This document shows positions 51,076-62,915 of a stretch of 64,000 bases of DNA, piece after piece. Location of the stretch: contig JABBOT010000002.1 of the NCBI GenBank assembly GCA_016165875.1, positions 27,170,265 through 27,234,264 of the forward strand, in the 5' to 3' direction. Below the pieces are notes generated by a model. It saw nothing but the letters and a program-made list of their open reading frames with translations. It searched no databases and was not told the DNA's origin. Source of the DNA: Acanthopleura granulata. Its lineage: Eukaryota; Mollusca; Polyplacophora; Chitonida; Chitonidae. How positions within the stretch are numbered: the first letter of the stretch is position 1; each line of letters starts with the position of its first letter. The translations under genes were made by a program, and so were the position numbers.

Positions 51076-51911
51076 TTAAAAGAAAAGAACACATTTATAC
51101 AACCTACACCTTAAATGAAAGAACTATACAAACTGTGTGGAGGAATATTTTTTTACATTTTTTAAACGTTTCGTAAAAGAGACAAACTGTTTTAAACATC
51201 GTCAATTTTTACAAAATCCACCTATTCGGGGCACATAGAAAGTCCCGCCATGTTTTAGGCTTGTCCAATGAAAATCCTCCTTAACTCCTCTTGAATATTC
51301 ATTGTGACGTCACTGTGCCTAAGGTTTTACTCCTACCATTAAATTAATGTGCATTTCCACTCTCAGCTAAATATGTTTGTACATCATGATAATCAAGCAT
51401 TTTAAGTTCTGCTAAAGCCAACTCTAAAAATGCGTGGCTATAGGCTGTGTCTGAATTGCGATGTAATGAAGACAGAGAGCGCACACTGTCCTTTCACAGA
51501 CTGCCCCTGTAAAAGCCAGAAATCCCGGTTCCCACTCACTTGAGCTTGATGCGTGGTCGGTCGAATTACTGTTCTCAGCCTCACTCCTCTGCGATTCAAA
51601 CTGGTAGCCCTGTAAGCCGAAGTTACATTCACTATCATCAGAACGAGAGCTGGGGCTCCCACTGAAGCCCTCCATTACATTATCAACAGGATTTTTTTTT
51701 TACCTTCAAAGACAGAAGAGCTACTTTGCAAAGCTAAGCAAGTTGACGTAAGCAATCTGTTAAAATGGTGGCCTAAATAGGCTTCTCAGTTTTGGATGTT
51801 TAACTATTAAATACTAGCACTTTGGCCAGAAAATTGAGATTTTTTATTTAACCATAAGTAAAGCTCTTTCTTTTAAGGTATAGGTTGTACAAATGTGTTC
51901 TTTTCTTTTAA
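51076..51911. mobile_element. 836-bp TIR element with TTAA ends, carrying an ORF
   Basis: The first 47 bases (51076-51122) and the reverse complement of the last 47 (51911-51865) match at 44 positions. Both read TTAAAAGAAAAGAACACATT, then ACAACCTA and CCTTAAA. TTAA at both ends suggests a TTAA target duplication, as used by piggyBac-type transposases. No transposase is present, so the copy is non-autonomous. Inside are the ORF at 51540-51675 and a palindromic CRE (TGACGTCA, 51305). It splits an older repeat into two parts, with about 35 bases of that repeat missing at the junction. The superfamily is not certain. Confidence 0.8.
51540..51675 (-). CDS. 5' ORF of a transposon-borne or captured gene, P2X7-C-domain-like N-terminus
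   Basis: ATG at 51675-51673 opens 45 codons plus one base to a donor-like CTCAA|GTGAGTGG. The unspliced frame runs on to 51424. The peptide starts MEGFSGSPSSRSDDSECNFG, followed by LQGYQFESQRSEAENS. A serine/acid-rich start followed by a YxFE-type motif recalls the N-termini of expanded invertebrate proteins with the P2X7 C-terminal zinc-binding domain. That is a resemblance from memory, and the zinc-binding part itself is absent. It lies wholly inside the TIR element, so it is probably a fragment carried by the element. Its end phase would also fit an AAG acceptor at 48218, so exonisation into the host gene is possible. Confidence 0.45.
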
Positions 51912-52232
51912 GGTTGATGAAAATCAATAGGGTTCTTCCTCATGCCAACATGTAAGTGTGGTGTAAGTTTGGTGAACTTGGGTTACACCATTCTAGAGAT
52001 AGAGCATTTACAAAAATTCAACCCCAATGACCTTGAAGGAAAAGGTCAAGGTCGCTGAAAATCAATAGGGTTCTTCCTCATGCCAATGTGTAAGTGTGGT
52101 GTACGTTTGGTGGACATCAGATAAACCATTCTAGAGACAGAGCGTTTACGAGGAATATAGATGGACAGACGGATGGACAGATGCCGCCCGCTTTGACAAT
52201 ACCCCTTAGCCAAACTTGGCCGTGGGGTAAAA
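51912..52232 (+). mobile_element. Three-monomer repeat, right part (interrupted copy)
   Basis: Continues with monomers two and three, the ATGGACAGACGG stretch, and the terminal palindrome CCCCTTAGCC-AAACTT-GGCCGTGGGG. TCAAGGTCG occurs at 52046. Together with 50902-51075 it makes one complete element interrupted by the TIR insertion. Confidence 0.85.
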
Positions 52233-55130
52233 AATTATAACTCCCATAGTATGCAGCGCTAAACACTACGTAAACAAAAACAGAATAACAGCAAATCTAT
52301 AAAAGCTCACAAAACTATGTTCATCCGGGCAAGAAGTGTGGGAAACAAAAGATCTATTGACACAGGTAAAAAACTGGACAGGTCTGAACTATGATTCAGG
52401 AGTACACATTCTAATCTGTCTTTCTCCCTGAAAGAGAAGCTAAAGAGCCTGAGACAGACAACACCAAATACATAAAAGAAAAGATTTACTGTACTTGTGG
52501 AAATTTATCAATGATCGCAGACAGGCCACTACCTATAAACTATCTACCTGACACTCTTGTACTGTTTTTATCCCAGATGAACACGATAAAAGTGTGATCA
52601 AGTGCTCACACGGTGTACACTTTTCCGGCTCAAGATTGTCAATGGGAACTAGATATGACATTTTCATAATCAAAAAATGATAAATAACCACCTAATTTGC
52701 ATACTTCCCATCTGTCTTTACTTCGATTTTTTTTCTCTTTTTTTTTAGCATCTGAAAATTTACAAGTAAAATAAAGTAACATACATAAAACATACCCATA
52801 TTTAACCTCTGCATTTGGAGATAATGTCAAAATCATTCCAATCTGATTTATGTATTTGACTGGAGTTTTGTGCAGTAGTTAGAAACAATTCACTTCCACA
52901 AATGCAGCCAATATTATGACGTAAGAAAATCGGATGAGCCTGAGGATTATCCACAGCCATTCACAGGTCATTTCCAAACCTCCCCATATACGATTGGACC
53001 ATGCTCTAACCTGCTTTTGTCAGATAGAGCAGGATCAGGAGAATGATCTTAGAAATTACAGCCATCCAAAAATGCTTCCAGAACAATTAAGCTTTTCACG
53101 CCTGTTAAAAATGAACATCACAAGGTGTTTTTAGGGGCCATATCTCAAGAACCACTTGGAATTTGAGGACAAAACTTGGCAAACCTTCCTCAATATACTA
53201 AGGTGTTTTTAGGAATTTTTTCAGAATTTTTCAAGGGGTCACTGCAAAGAAAAATTTTTTTGGCTGATTTGACATGGAATGTCCTAGAAATGTTACGAGT
53301 CAATAATTCTTGATTTAGCCCTAACCTGCGACACAGGCCTACAGTAAATCAGGAAAATGATCTTCGGAGTTTCTCGGTAAAACTATTGAAGTTTAGAGGC
53401 CCTGGATGTGTACTGAGAACATATAACATGCTGTGAAGAAAACAGCAGAAGATTTAATCAGTTTCCTCAGTGCTGTTTATAAACACCTCTAGATACCACC
53501 AAAGAACGTGAATTCTGTGACAGTGCAACTCCCTGGACATTGTTCTTTGGCTGCATTCAACCAAATGCCTAAGTGAGCCATGACAATAAAAAAAATAAAT
53601 ATGCTTAAAAAGAAATACACACCAATGAAGTTGATGAATTACAATACACAGTCAAATAAGGTTAGGCTGAACGAGGATAGCTTTCATCAAGTGTAACTCT
53701 AGATTAAATAGCCAGCATGTTGTGGTGGGGGCATAGCTCAACAGATCTTAATTCTTTTCTGGAACAATAAACCTATATTCATGCAAACAACCAGAGACAG
53801 CTTTATTAAATGAACGACACAATGCATTCCACAACAAGTGAACAACAAAGACTGGACTTTCCCCCACACTGACGTTAATTTGACAGGTACAATAAGTAAT
53901 AGGTACAATATTTTAAAAACAAGTGCATATATCCAAATAAAGGCATCCATATTCTTTTCTCCTGTGAATTAACCTGTGGTTAATGTAGTTAAAGGTATGA
54001 AATAATGACAATCCCTGTGAGAAAAACTTATAAACATTTTTCTCATCAAACTGCACCTGTCCCTTTAAAATTCTTAACAATGGATACAAAACTTTTAATT
54101 ACCTTGGGCATCTAGGCAAAGCAGCTGAACGTCAAAAGAGTTGATTTCCATTTGATATTGCCCACCAATAGTATAATACACAGTGACCGCAGCACTTGAC
54201 AGAGCAATCTATCACTTGGCTAATAGCATTACTTGGTTATGGAGCAGCAATTATATCATTACATACTTAAAAGAAAAGACAACATTAGACCAAATGTATA
54301 TGTGTATTGATAGAGCCTATTCAGTGTTCAAAAAACGTCACTTTTTATTTTTGTGACGTGTATCAACCGAGATATCACACTTCATAGTAAGGAAAAACAC
54401 CCACACAGGGAAAATCGATCAAGCCACCTTGCTATCAATTTTAACCAATCAAGGATGAGATATTTCTACCACCTGAGAAGACATCTGTTTCCGCTGTGAT
54501 GTCACCGTACCCGGTTCCCCACTTTGCTGTATAGAAGTAGTGTTAATCAACTGTTTTCATTGTGATTACGAGACAATTCTGATATACTTGCAAGCCATTT
54601 TCAACAAGAAAGTGGTAATGGAATACGTCTTTGGTTATTCCCCAAGGTCTCAACCAGGAGACCACAGTGCATGGCCTTCAAGTGTAATAATAAAGGGGAC
54701 TGTACTTCGCACACAAAGGAGTGTCTTGTCTCTAATACTGAAGATCATAGGGTACTGATGTGGTAAAATCAATTTTCCCGTTTCTCTAAAATGGCGTATC
54801 CTATGGCTTCGGAAGAATTCCAGATTAAGAGATGATTTATAGAGTTACCAAGCACGTGATAAAAAAAATGCCTTGGCCCGTTTAGGTCTGTATGGACCCT
54901 TCTTCTGAAATAACTTTGGTTATATTTTTTGTTGTCTTTTCTTTCACATGGACAAGCTGATGGATAGGTACATGGTCATGTGTGTGCCAATACACTAAAT
55001 CAGAAATAATGCAGCATTCTGCCCCTTACCTACAGTTCTGAATAAATTAAACTTTGAAATTAAAACAGCAGTTTATTTTGAATATTACACAAATGAAAGG
55101 ACCCCTTGCTACTAAGTTTCACTAAGTTTG
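52233..55130. other. Non-coding stretch
   Basis: No gene supported. At 53122 and 53200 the string AAGGTGTTTTTAGG occurs twice, 78 bases apart, in text that looks like part of another dispersed repeat, though no second copy is in the window. An inverted pair of ACGTCAC sites is at 54335-54359. Confidence 0.4.
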
Positions 55131-55385
55131 TGAAACTCCATGGCCAAGGGGGTTAGCGTGTTAGTTCTGCATAGCGTAATGACCCAGGTGCCTCTTACCA
55201 AAATGAGCACCATGAGTCCAACTCATGCTAGCTTCCTCTCCAGATGTACATGTGAAGGCGTGCCAGCAACCTGCAGATAATCATGGACTTCCCCTGGGCT
55301 CTGGCAGGTTTCCTCTCACCATAATGCTGGCTGCCATAGTATAAAAGAAATATTCTTGAGTATGGCCTAAAACCCCAATCAATTA
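55131..55385 (+). mobile_element. SINE, full length, diverged
   Basis: The head is CCATGGCCAAGGGGGTTAGCG, then GTAATGACCCAGG, CATGAGTCCAACTCATGC, the GCCAGCAACCTGCAG block, CACCATAATGCTGGCTGCC and TATTCTTGAGTATGGCC. Plus orientation. Box A and box B are eroded, so it is unlikely to be transcribed. Confidence 0.9.
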
Positions 55386-56968
55386 TAATATGAAATGTGG
55401 TGCTACCACTAAGCCCGCGCAGCAGATAGTCAGCAATCTCCGTGCATAAAATTAACCTTCGGCCTTGGTCGGGCAGGTGCTTGTAGGTCACATGATCAAG
55501 AGATTTCATGAGATTTAGCTTCAATATGGCAGCACCCTGTGAACCTGGCTAAAAAATGATGAAAATCTGTCATTTAACAACGATTCAGGTACTTATTTGT
55601 GTTTTATTCAATGCCAACATAGAAACAAGAAGCCATAGGACGAATTAGCCACAGGAATTGTTATGTTTGACACTTCGCATGTGACTGGGGAATAACTTTT
55701 CAGTTGTCAGTCAAAAGTTGACCACTTCATTTTTCGAAACAGTAATCAGGATTCACTGACATATTTGTCCACATTTCATACAGTTTTGCCCGCTTTGCGG
55801 GCTATATTGGGTTTGTACCAAATTTATGATCTAATATGACAACATATGCTGGTAACTCTTATCTTATTGGCATAACCACAAGCCTAAGGCATTATGGTAA
55901 AATCAGAGTTCTATCTGAAGCAGTTTTGCATACGTATTGCAAGTGACATGCATCCAGATAAAAGCATGCATTTTTCATATTAACCTTTTCTCTGTACATT
56001 ACCAATGCCTATTCATAAATGTTTCACTCAAAACGTAATTGAATCCTGAAAGGTTTGATTCATATCTTGATCTTTCCCAACATACCATACTCCATAACAA
56101 ATTGTAAACAGGAAGCCATTGGAACAGAAATCACACAAGTATCTACGGTCTTGCTACCGGTATGTATCTAAGCTGTCTTGCGCCATTTGAATAGTCTCCT
56201 TCAACAAAAGTAAATTCTTGTATGTTAAAAACAGACAGAGTTAAAACTGAAAAAGATTGCTTAATTTGTTTAGAAGCTCTAAATTCATATTGGTGCTTGA
56301 CTACTACTAACATGACATAAGAATCAACCTTACCTTGAACACTTCAGGCTGGTTCAGTAGCACATGTGACAGTGATACTATTCCAATCATAGGAACAGCA
56401 AATGGTAATATGCTTACACATCACCACTAGAGAAACTGTATTGTTCAGCAATCAAAGCTAAGCGGTAGCCTGTGAGAGTAGAGTGGACAAGGGGCAGTGA
56501 GTGGTCTGCAATCCCGTTAAGACTGGGCTGTTGTCCGGACAACAATAGATCAGAGTGATTACCAGAGATTACCCCTGTTGGCACATGGACAGCCAGTTCT
56601 CATGGCCAATTACCTCTAAACAATGCAGCTACTCCCAACACAGTCACCTGACGGAATCTACTTACAGCAATTCCTTACCACTAATAATTAAGCTAATGGA
56701 CAGACTATGTTAGCTGTTCAGTGGCTCTGCTGAAATCAGAGGTTTGTGAAAAAACTGGACTGTAATACAGAATTAGCAGGACAACAGTACGGGACACTGC
56801 AGAAGTAAACACAAGGACATCAGCATGGGACATAGAAATTAAGCCTCCAGTCAAAGAGCTTAGTGGGCATAAACGCTGAACTCATGTGGGCTCCTCTCAC
56901 CGACTCTCACTTACCCAATCAGGTGTCAGGTTTACATGACTACAAGTACATTGCAACTTTGAAAAAAA
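55386..56968. other. Non-coding stretch with one candidate donor
   Basis: A minus-sense donor, TTCAAG|GTAAGGTTG (exon end 56334), closes a 27-codon open stretch (ILPFAVPMIGIVSLSHVLLN...). The upstream acceptor would be a weak GTGTAAG. I do not call it an exon. No repeats recognised. Confidence 0.35.
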
Positions 56969-57090
56969 TTTATTTATTTTATTGGTGTTTACAGTGTACT
57001 CAAGAGTACTTCACTTATACGAACAGGATATTATTACAGTAGGGGGATATTGGACAATGAAAGCCTGAGCAAAGCCCACAAAAACTAACA
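56969..57090 (-). mobile_element. SINE fragment, minus orientation
   Basis: The tail TTTATTTATTTTATTGGTG, then CTCAAGAGTACTTCACTTAT, then diverged body up to AGCAAAGCCCACAAAAAC. Truncated at the head side. Confidence 0.75.
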
Positions 57091-60000
57091 TCCTCCAAAA
57101 TTTCTTTACAACACTCCTACATTAAAATGGATACTTCACATTTCGTGCCCTTCACAATCTGTCTGCTTATTGTCAGGTACATGAAAAGTGAAAAGGAACC
57201 AGTAAGGATAGGGACAACTTGACACTTCATCCAGCATAAAAGCTTGCAATGTTAACTACAAACTACAGTGTGCTTGTTCCTCTAGATTCTCCAATAGTTT
57301 AGCACTTGTGAATGGTCAAACCAGTGTTGGATATTAAACAACAGTGGAATGTGACCATTCCAGTTGAGAAGCTTGCTGTGTTGTAGTACTTGCACTACTT
57401 AAAATGCAAGGACTTCTGATTCAGATATCCTGCACTGAACACCATATTGTAAGAGAAAAATTCTTGTGTATGGATTAACAAACAATCAAGCATGTCAAAT
57501 ATATAAAAATAAAATAAAACTACAAAGGACTGCAACAGAGTAGAGATGATTAATCATACCAATGCAACAACAAACTTGTTTTTATTGACGCCAACATTAC
57601 GCATAGTCTAGTCTAAGGCTAGTCTAAATTAGTCTATATTACTAAATCTATTTTGAAAGACTGCCTTATTATCTTGGTTTGCACCATAATTTACATGTTT
57701 CACAGCAAGATCCATTTATTTGCATTTGTAACTTTCATGTGTAAGCAGATTTTAGATCAATGAATATTACGTAATTAGGAAAGTGGGATTATTATAATCA
57801 ATCTGCATAAAATGACATGCCTACCAAGGTAAGCACACAAGATCTTTTTTACCTTTGTTACAGACTATAAGAACAATATTCTTATAATAATATTCTTAGT
57901 CCAAACAAATACACACGTATATTTAAATATACATCTATATTTATAGATACATGTAGATCTTTTTTTTTCAGGGACCATTTGCATATATATAAATATGCAT
58001 TATTTTGCATTGCAAAAAACAAGAAACATACAACACACGAGTCACATGTTAACCTACCACCATACCTAAGCACATGTCTGTACGCTCTGTGAGTTACACT
58101 CAGTCTAGTCACAGAGGCATGCAGCACCTCTGATAAGTTGGCAAAGAAATAAATTAGCTGGTATGACTCTCAGTTAATGGGCCATGAGATCGCTACTCAC
58201 CACATTAACACAGAATAATAGAATAAGTATTGACGTTAATTGAATATTTACACACTACAGCAATGTTAGTCAGTTTTCCTTAAAATTAAGCCTGAGGTCA
58301 ACATTATGATACAAATAAGTTCGCATTTTGATAAATATGCAAAACTGCCTGTAGAAAGTCTGGGGGAGATTATGGGCATTACCTGCGTGTATTGAGGAGC
58401 ATAAAGAAGATATTTTAAACTTGACTGGTTTCTTGGATGAAGATTTGCTGTCAAATGAATTTATAAGAACATGTGTTATCCACACTTCATTAGAAAAGTA
58501 AGGTTCACTATAAACAGTACACGTATATCCATGACTCTACAAGCGATGAGCAATTTCACTCTATGTAAGAAAATGTTCATCATAAAATTTTCATAACTTT
58601 GGGTAATAAGGGAGCATTGTTGATTGCTTTCAGGCAGATTCTGTCAATCAAACAGCAACCATGTCTTGAGACATACAAGTACACAAGTGGTTAAACAAGT
58701 CTGCTAGTATTGTGTACAGAACACATAATTGTACTCAGTGTTAATACAAACAAATATTGAAACATTAATACATTTGTGTTCAAATAATAATTTCTGGACT
58801 TTGGTATGCTTTCATGAACTTAATCCTGTCCCTACACAAAAAGATATCCACAAATGACATTTTATTTTTCCATTGACACTGACAACCAGTATGTGACAGA
58901 AGTGAGACCACAAGTTATGGTGAAAACAGGATGCCCATAACTGGCATTTAGATAGAATCAAAATATCAAGAAAATGAATAAATTTAAAAATGCATGTGTT
59001 CTCTAACAGGAAAAGATATATAAAGAAAAATACTTCATTGCAAATTTATGTTATCAGGCAGATATATTCCTACATTAAGCCTCCATGTGAAGATTGTAGC
59101 CATAATACATCCATCTCCAGATATTATGCTGGGTTTTGGCTCTTCAAAGAAAGCTCTCCCAGAGCCCCAGTGATTCACCTATAATTTGCACCATTAGAAG
59201 GAGTATATCTAGGCAGCTTAGCTGAGTATGTGATGTATCGGGTAAGGCTTTGATGTCAGGCAGGTACATCTGAGTGATTTAATCCAGATCTGTGCAGATA
59301 TCTGCCATAACAGAGCCAGCCACCAGCACAGCCACCAATCATTTCTGCTACCTCACGGACTCCGTATTATTAACCTCCACCTAGAAATACAATTCATCTG
59401 CTCAAATTAATATCCTCTCATTATTTCACTTAAACACCAAAGGAAACCTAGAAAGTTGGCATCCCCAATCAAAGATTAAAAGAATATAGAATCATTATTC
59501 ATAATGATTCAGATGGCATGACTGACCCACTCTATGTCATTAGGCCAGTTAGTCTTGGTCAGATAGTAGTATACATGAAGTTGCTGTATTAAACAAAAAA
59601 TTACGCAAATATAAATTTAAAGATATCTCACTGGTTCAAAAGTGTTTTATTTTTAACAGATTTCCATAGTTTATATATAATCAGTTCCATCAGCCTGTGA
59701 ATCCACTAACACCAGAATACCAAATAACACAATGGCAAATATTCTATCACACTGTAACATCAAGTAATTTTTGACAAAATTTCAAGATTTTCCATACAGA
59801 CTGTTGGAATATTTTCATCACCACCCCGATTACATCAAGTACAGCTCAGTACACTAATATATCTAAATTACTTGAAAGAACTGAAATTACATAATAAGAC
59901 ATGCTTTTCCTGCTATATACCCATGAGTTATATCACTGTAATACATACACCTTTGTATCGTTTACTTTCCAAATAGGCTTTCCTTACCTGTGAAGTCTAT

Positions 60001-62608
60001 GCGAGAGTCCAATTTTCAGGACAAAATTATATTGAAAACTTCACTCATCTTGAATAACAGGTAAGAAATCATATTAACTACTTCACAACATACAATCCAC
60101 AAGACAAACCACCAGAGAATACGGACACCAATTGATCTCTTCACAACCACTCACTTGTCCTGCTTAATGTATGTCACTGTGTCACAACAACAGAATCTAT
60201 TAAACCATCGAAGGCTCAACAGTGAACCCCCATTTCAGCTTTGTCAGGATAAAAGTACAATATCAAAGAAAATCTAAACCTGAGGTTAAGTTGGTGCCTA
60301 ACACACAGAAATGGGACAGTGCACTGTGGCCTTTACAGAAGATAGTCATTAACTCCTGTTTACCATTATAGTGTTAATATTAATGGGTACAGCCACATGA
60401 TTAACATAAGCAATACTAGTGCTTTTAATAGCAACACCCATACAATATTAACCTCATAAAGGTATCTGTTCATGTATTTTTGGGCCCAGCACCTTTTCTT
60501 GATTCACTCTTCCTTTTTTCGATCTCAGGATAGAGTAGGTAGAGAGAAATCGATGAGGCATGCAGATCCAGGCTATGCTAACACCACCACCCAACAAACC
60601 TTAATCCTACACGTACCTCTGACTCCTGATCTCACCATTAACAAAACCCAACACAGCTTCTTCTCAAATTTGAAAGACACTTTTGACTGGCAGGTCAGGA
60701 ATTTCTAAAGATCCGGGTGGGCCAGCTGAGCTAAAGGCGATCGTGGACAGCTTGTTTTCTAAGTCAGCGGCCTTCTGGCTGAATACTTCACGCAAACTCC
60801 CACAAAGAAACCATTGTCCACAACCGTCAAACTTACATTAGTGACAGTCAGGAGAACATAATAGAAGAATAAACCACATACAGTGGCACACTGACACCAA
60901 AGCTTTACACAGGAACCATCAGCCATTGGAGTACAGGAGAGAGAAAAGAAAACCATCACGCCATGCCTACATGTAGATCAAATTGTTTGCCATGGACATT
61001 AAAATCAATTCCTGAGCAGGGAATATTATAAGGCACACCTGATATTTATTTACTTTAACTCACAATTCTGGAGACTTTGGTGTGGGTTAGTGATGTAAAT
61101 CTACTTGGACTATATTCATGACAGGAACCTTACTTTCCGTCTTATTTTTAGAAGAGACCCTGAACTACAAGATCCAATAAGCACAGACAATTCCATAAGC
61201 AAGGAGTTGGCCTTGTAAGAAAAACAGACAAAACCCTCAGAAAACCCCATTTGAGCTGAAATGATGTGACCTGAGCCCCTACAAAACATGAGTAGCTTCA
61301 AGTTTGCACTAAATGCCTTGATCTACGGACACAAGGGTATGGGAAATCCAGCTAAGGGTCTGGTTAATCTACCTCTAGCTGATAGCAGGCTGAAAAAAAT
61401 ACAGTACTTAAAAATGGGCACAAATCAATATCAATCTACAGATCATAAACTGTACTTTTATCAAAGATTCAACATACACCATAATACATAATGATAATAA
61501 GCACACAACTATGTAACTGGTGACAGGAATAAAAGAAATACAGCTCAAAACTTTAACACCTGAAATGCTGCTAAATCCAACTGCATTATACATGTTTTAT
61601 CCATAATCCAAGATGCCTCAAATTTTCCATGTTCAATTTAAATCAGCTACTGACTGGTTGAACAAGGATTGGTGTAAGAAACACAAGACTTGTATGTGAA
61701 TAGTCTGGCTTTACTAGACTGAGCTGTTGAGTCCAGTCATTTCACCTTTAGCAAACATTAAGGCCTTATGCAAATCTCACCCCAAGGTTGTTAAGACCAT
61801 TATTAATTAGCCACTAGTGGGACCTCCAATGGAAAACTCCACATGTGTTACCTTCACAGCCTATATATATCCTGATTTAACCAATCACTGAAAGAGACCT
61901 TTGAGTGTGCATGTGGAAGAAGACTACTGGACGGCTTTCTATTCCAAGTGGTCAAACCAAACAAGCAGACCAATATTTACTCGTCCAAACCTTTGAGTAA
62001 ATTCCAACATAATTCCTGAGTCAATGTGTTGTTACAGAAACGCATCGTTGTGTTAATTGACATGGGGCTGCTGTTTATATTAGCAAAGCCCAGTCTGCAC
62101 TTGCCAGTTAAATGACTGACCTCTCTCTCTCCCCATGTACCTGGCATTACATACACCTGGCCACACAGAAAAATCAGTAACCCTTACTCAAGATGGAATA
62201 ACAAAACCTTTCCTAAAGAAGCAGGCTCTTCTGTAATTGTTGTAGAACAGCAGTATGAACAGTTTGCAGCCCTTTGGCATCAGTACAATACCAGCAATTT
62301 ATGAGACGCAAACAGCAAGCATTTAATTTTTGTCTTCACAAAGAAAATGATAAGTGGGTCAAAAATTGATAATGAAACCAAACAACTCAATATCTCTGAA
62401 TTCATGCTTGCACATGGGGTAGCCATTCTTGTAATAAATTAATATCTGAATTCTCAATTTATGACACACGAAACCAGAGAATGAGGTTTTCTTCAAATAA
62501 GATTATGAAAATCACAATACATCAATTAATTATCAAAGGCATATTGAGGTAATGGTATTACGTACTGGAAAATTTGAGATCATTTCCTGATGAAACCATT
62601 TGACTAAT
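57091..62608. other. Non-coding stretch, about 5.5 kb
   Basis: No supported gene. A weak SINE-tail resemblance is at about 57450-57515 (AATCAAGCATG, AAATAAAATAAAAC). A minus-sense CACAG|GTAAGG donor with exon end at 59988 could mark an untranslated exon. A plus-strand stretch at 60526-60708 is open and coding-like but has no partner. TATA-like A/T palindromes cluster near 57880-57900. Confidence 0.4.
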
Positions 62609-62735
62609 TCATTTATTTATTTGATTGGTGTTCTACGCCATAATCAAGAAAATTTCACCCACATGATAGCAGCCAGCATTATGGTGGGAGGAACTCTGGG
62701 GAAACCCATGACCATCTTCACACTGGTTAGCACAC
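62609..62735 (-). mobile_element. SINE fragment with internal deletion
   Basis: The tail TTTATTTATTTGATTGGTG, then ATCAAGAAAATTTCACCC, CAGCATTATGGTGGGAGG and GGGGAAACCCATGACCATC, jumping to CACACTGGTTAGCACAC, which matches the head. The middle part is deleted. Confidence 0.8.
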
Positions 62736-62842
62736 TAAGTACCAGGTCACACAAGGCCCAGAAGCCATCTGATCGTTGTCAACACAAGTACATGTAATCA
62801 GTTAGTGGAAAGCACCTCATATTTTATTATGCCATAATAGCA

Positions 62843-62915
62843 TTCATTTATTTATTTAACTGTAATTCCACCTCATACTCAAGAAAATTTCATTTATTCG
62901 GGTTATGGGAGGACA
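62843..62915 (-). mobile_element. SINE tail fragment
   Basis: TTTATTTATTTAACTGTAAT, then CTCAAGAAAATTTCATTTAT and TATGGGAGGACAAG. About 110 bases from the previous fragment and in the same orientation, so either a second insertion or a duplicated piece. Confidence 0.65.

Noticed and set aside
53122..53260. Possible additional dispersed repeat with AAGGTGTTTTTAGG twice
   Set aside because: Only one instance is in the window. Family membership cannot be shown without a genome search.
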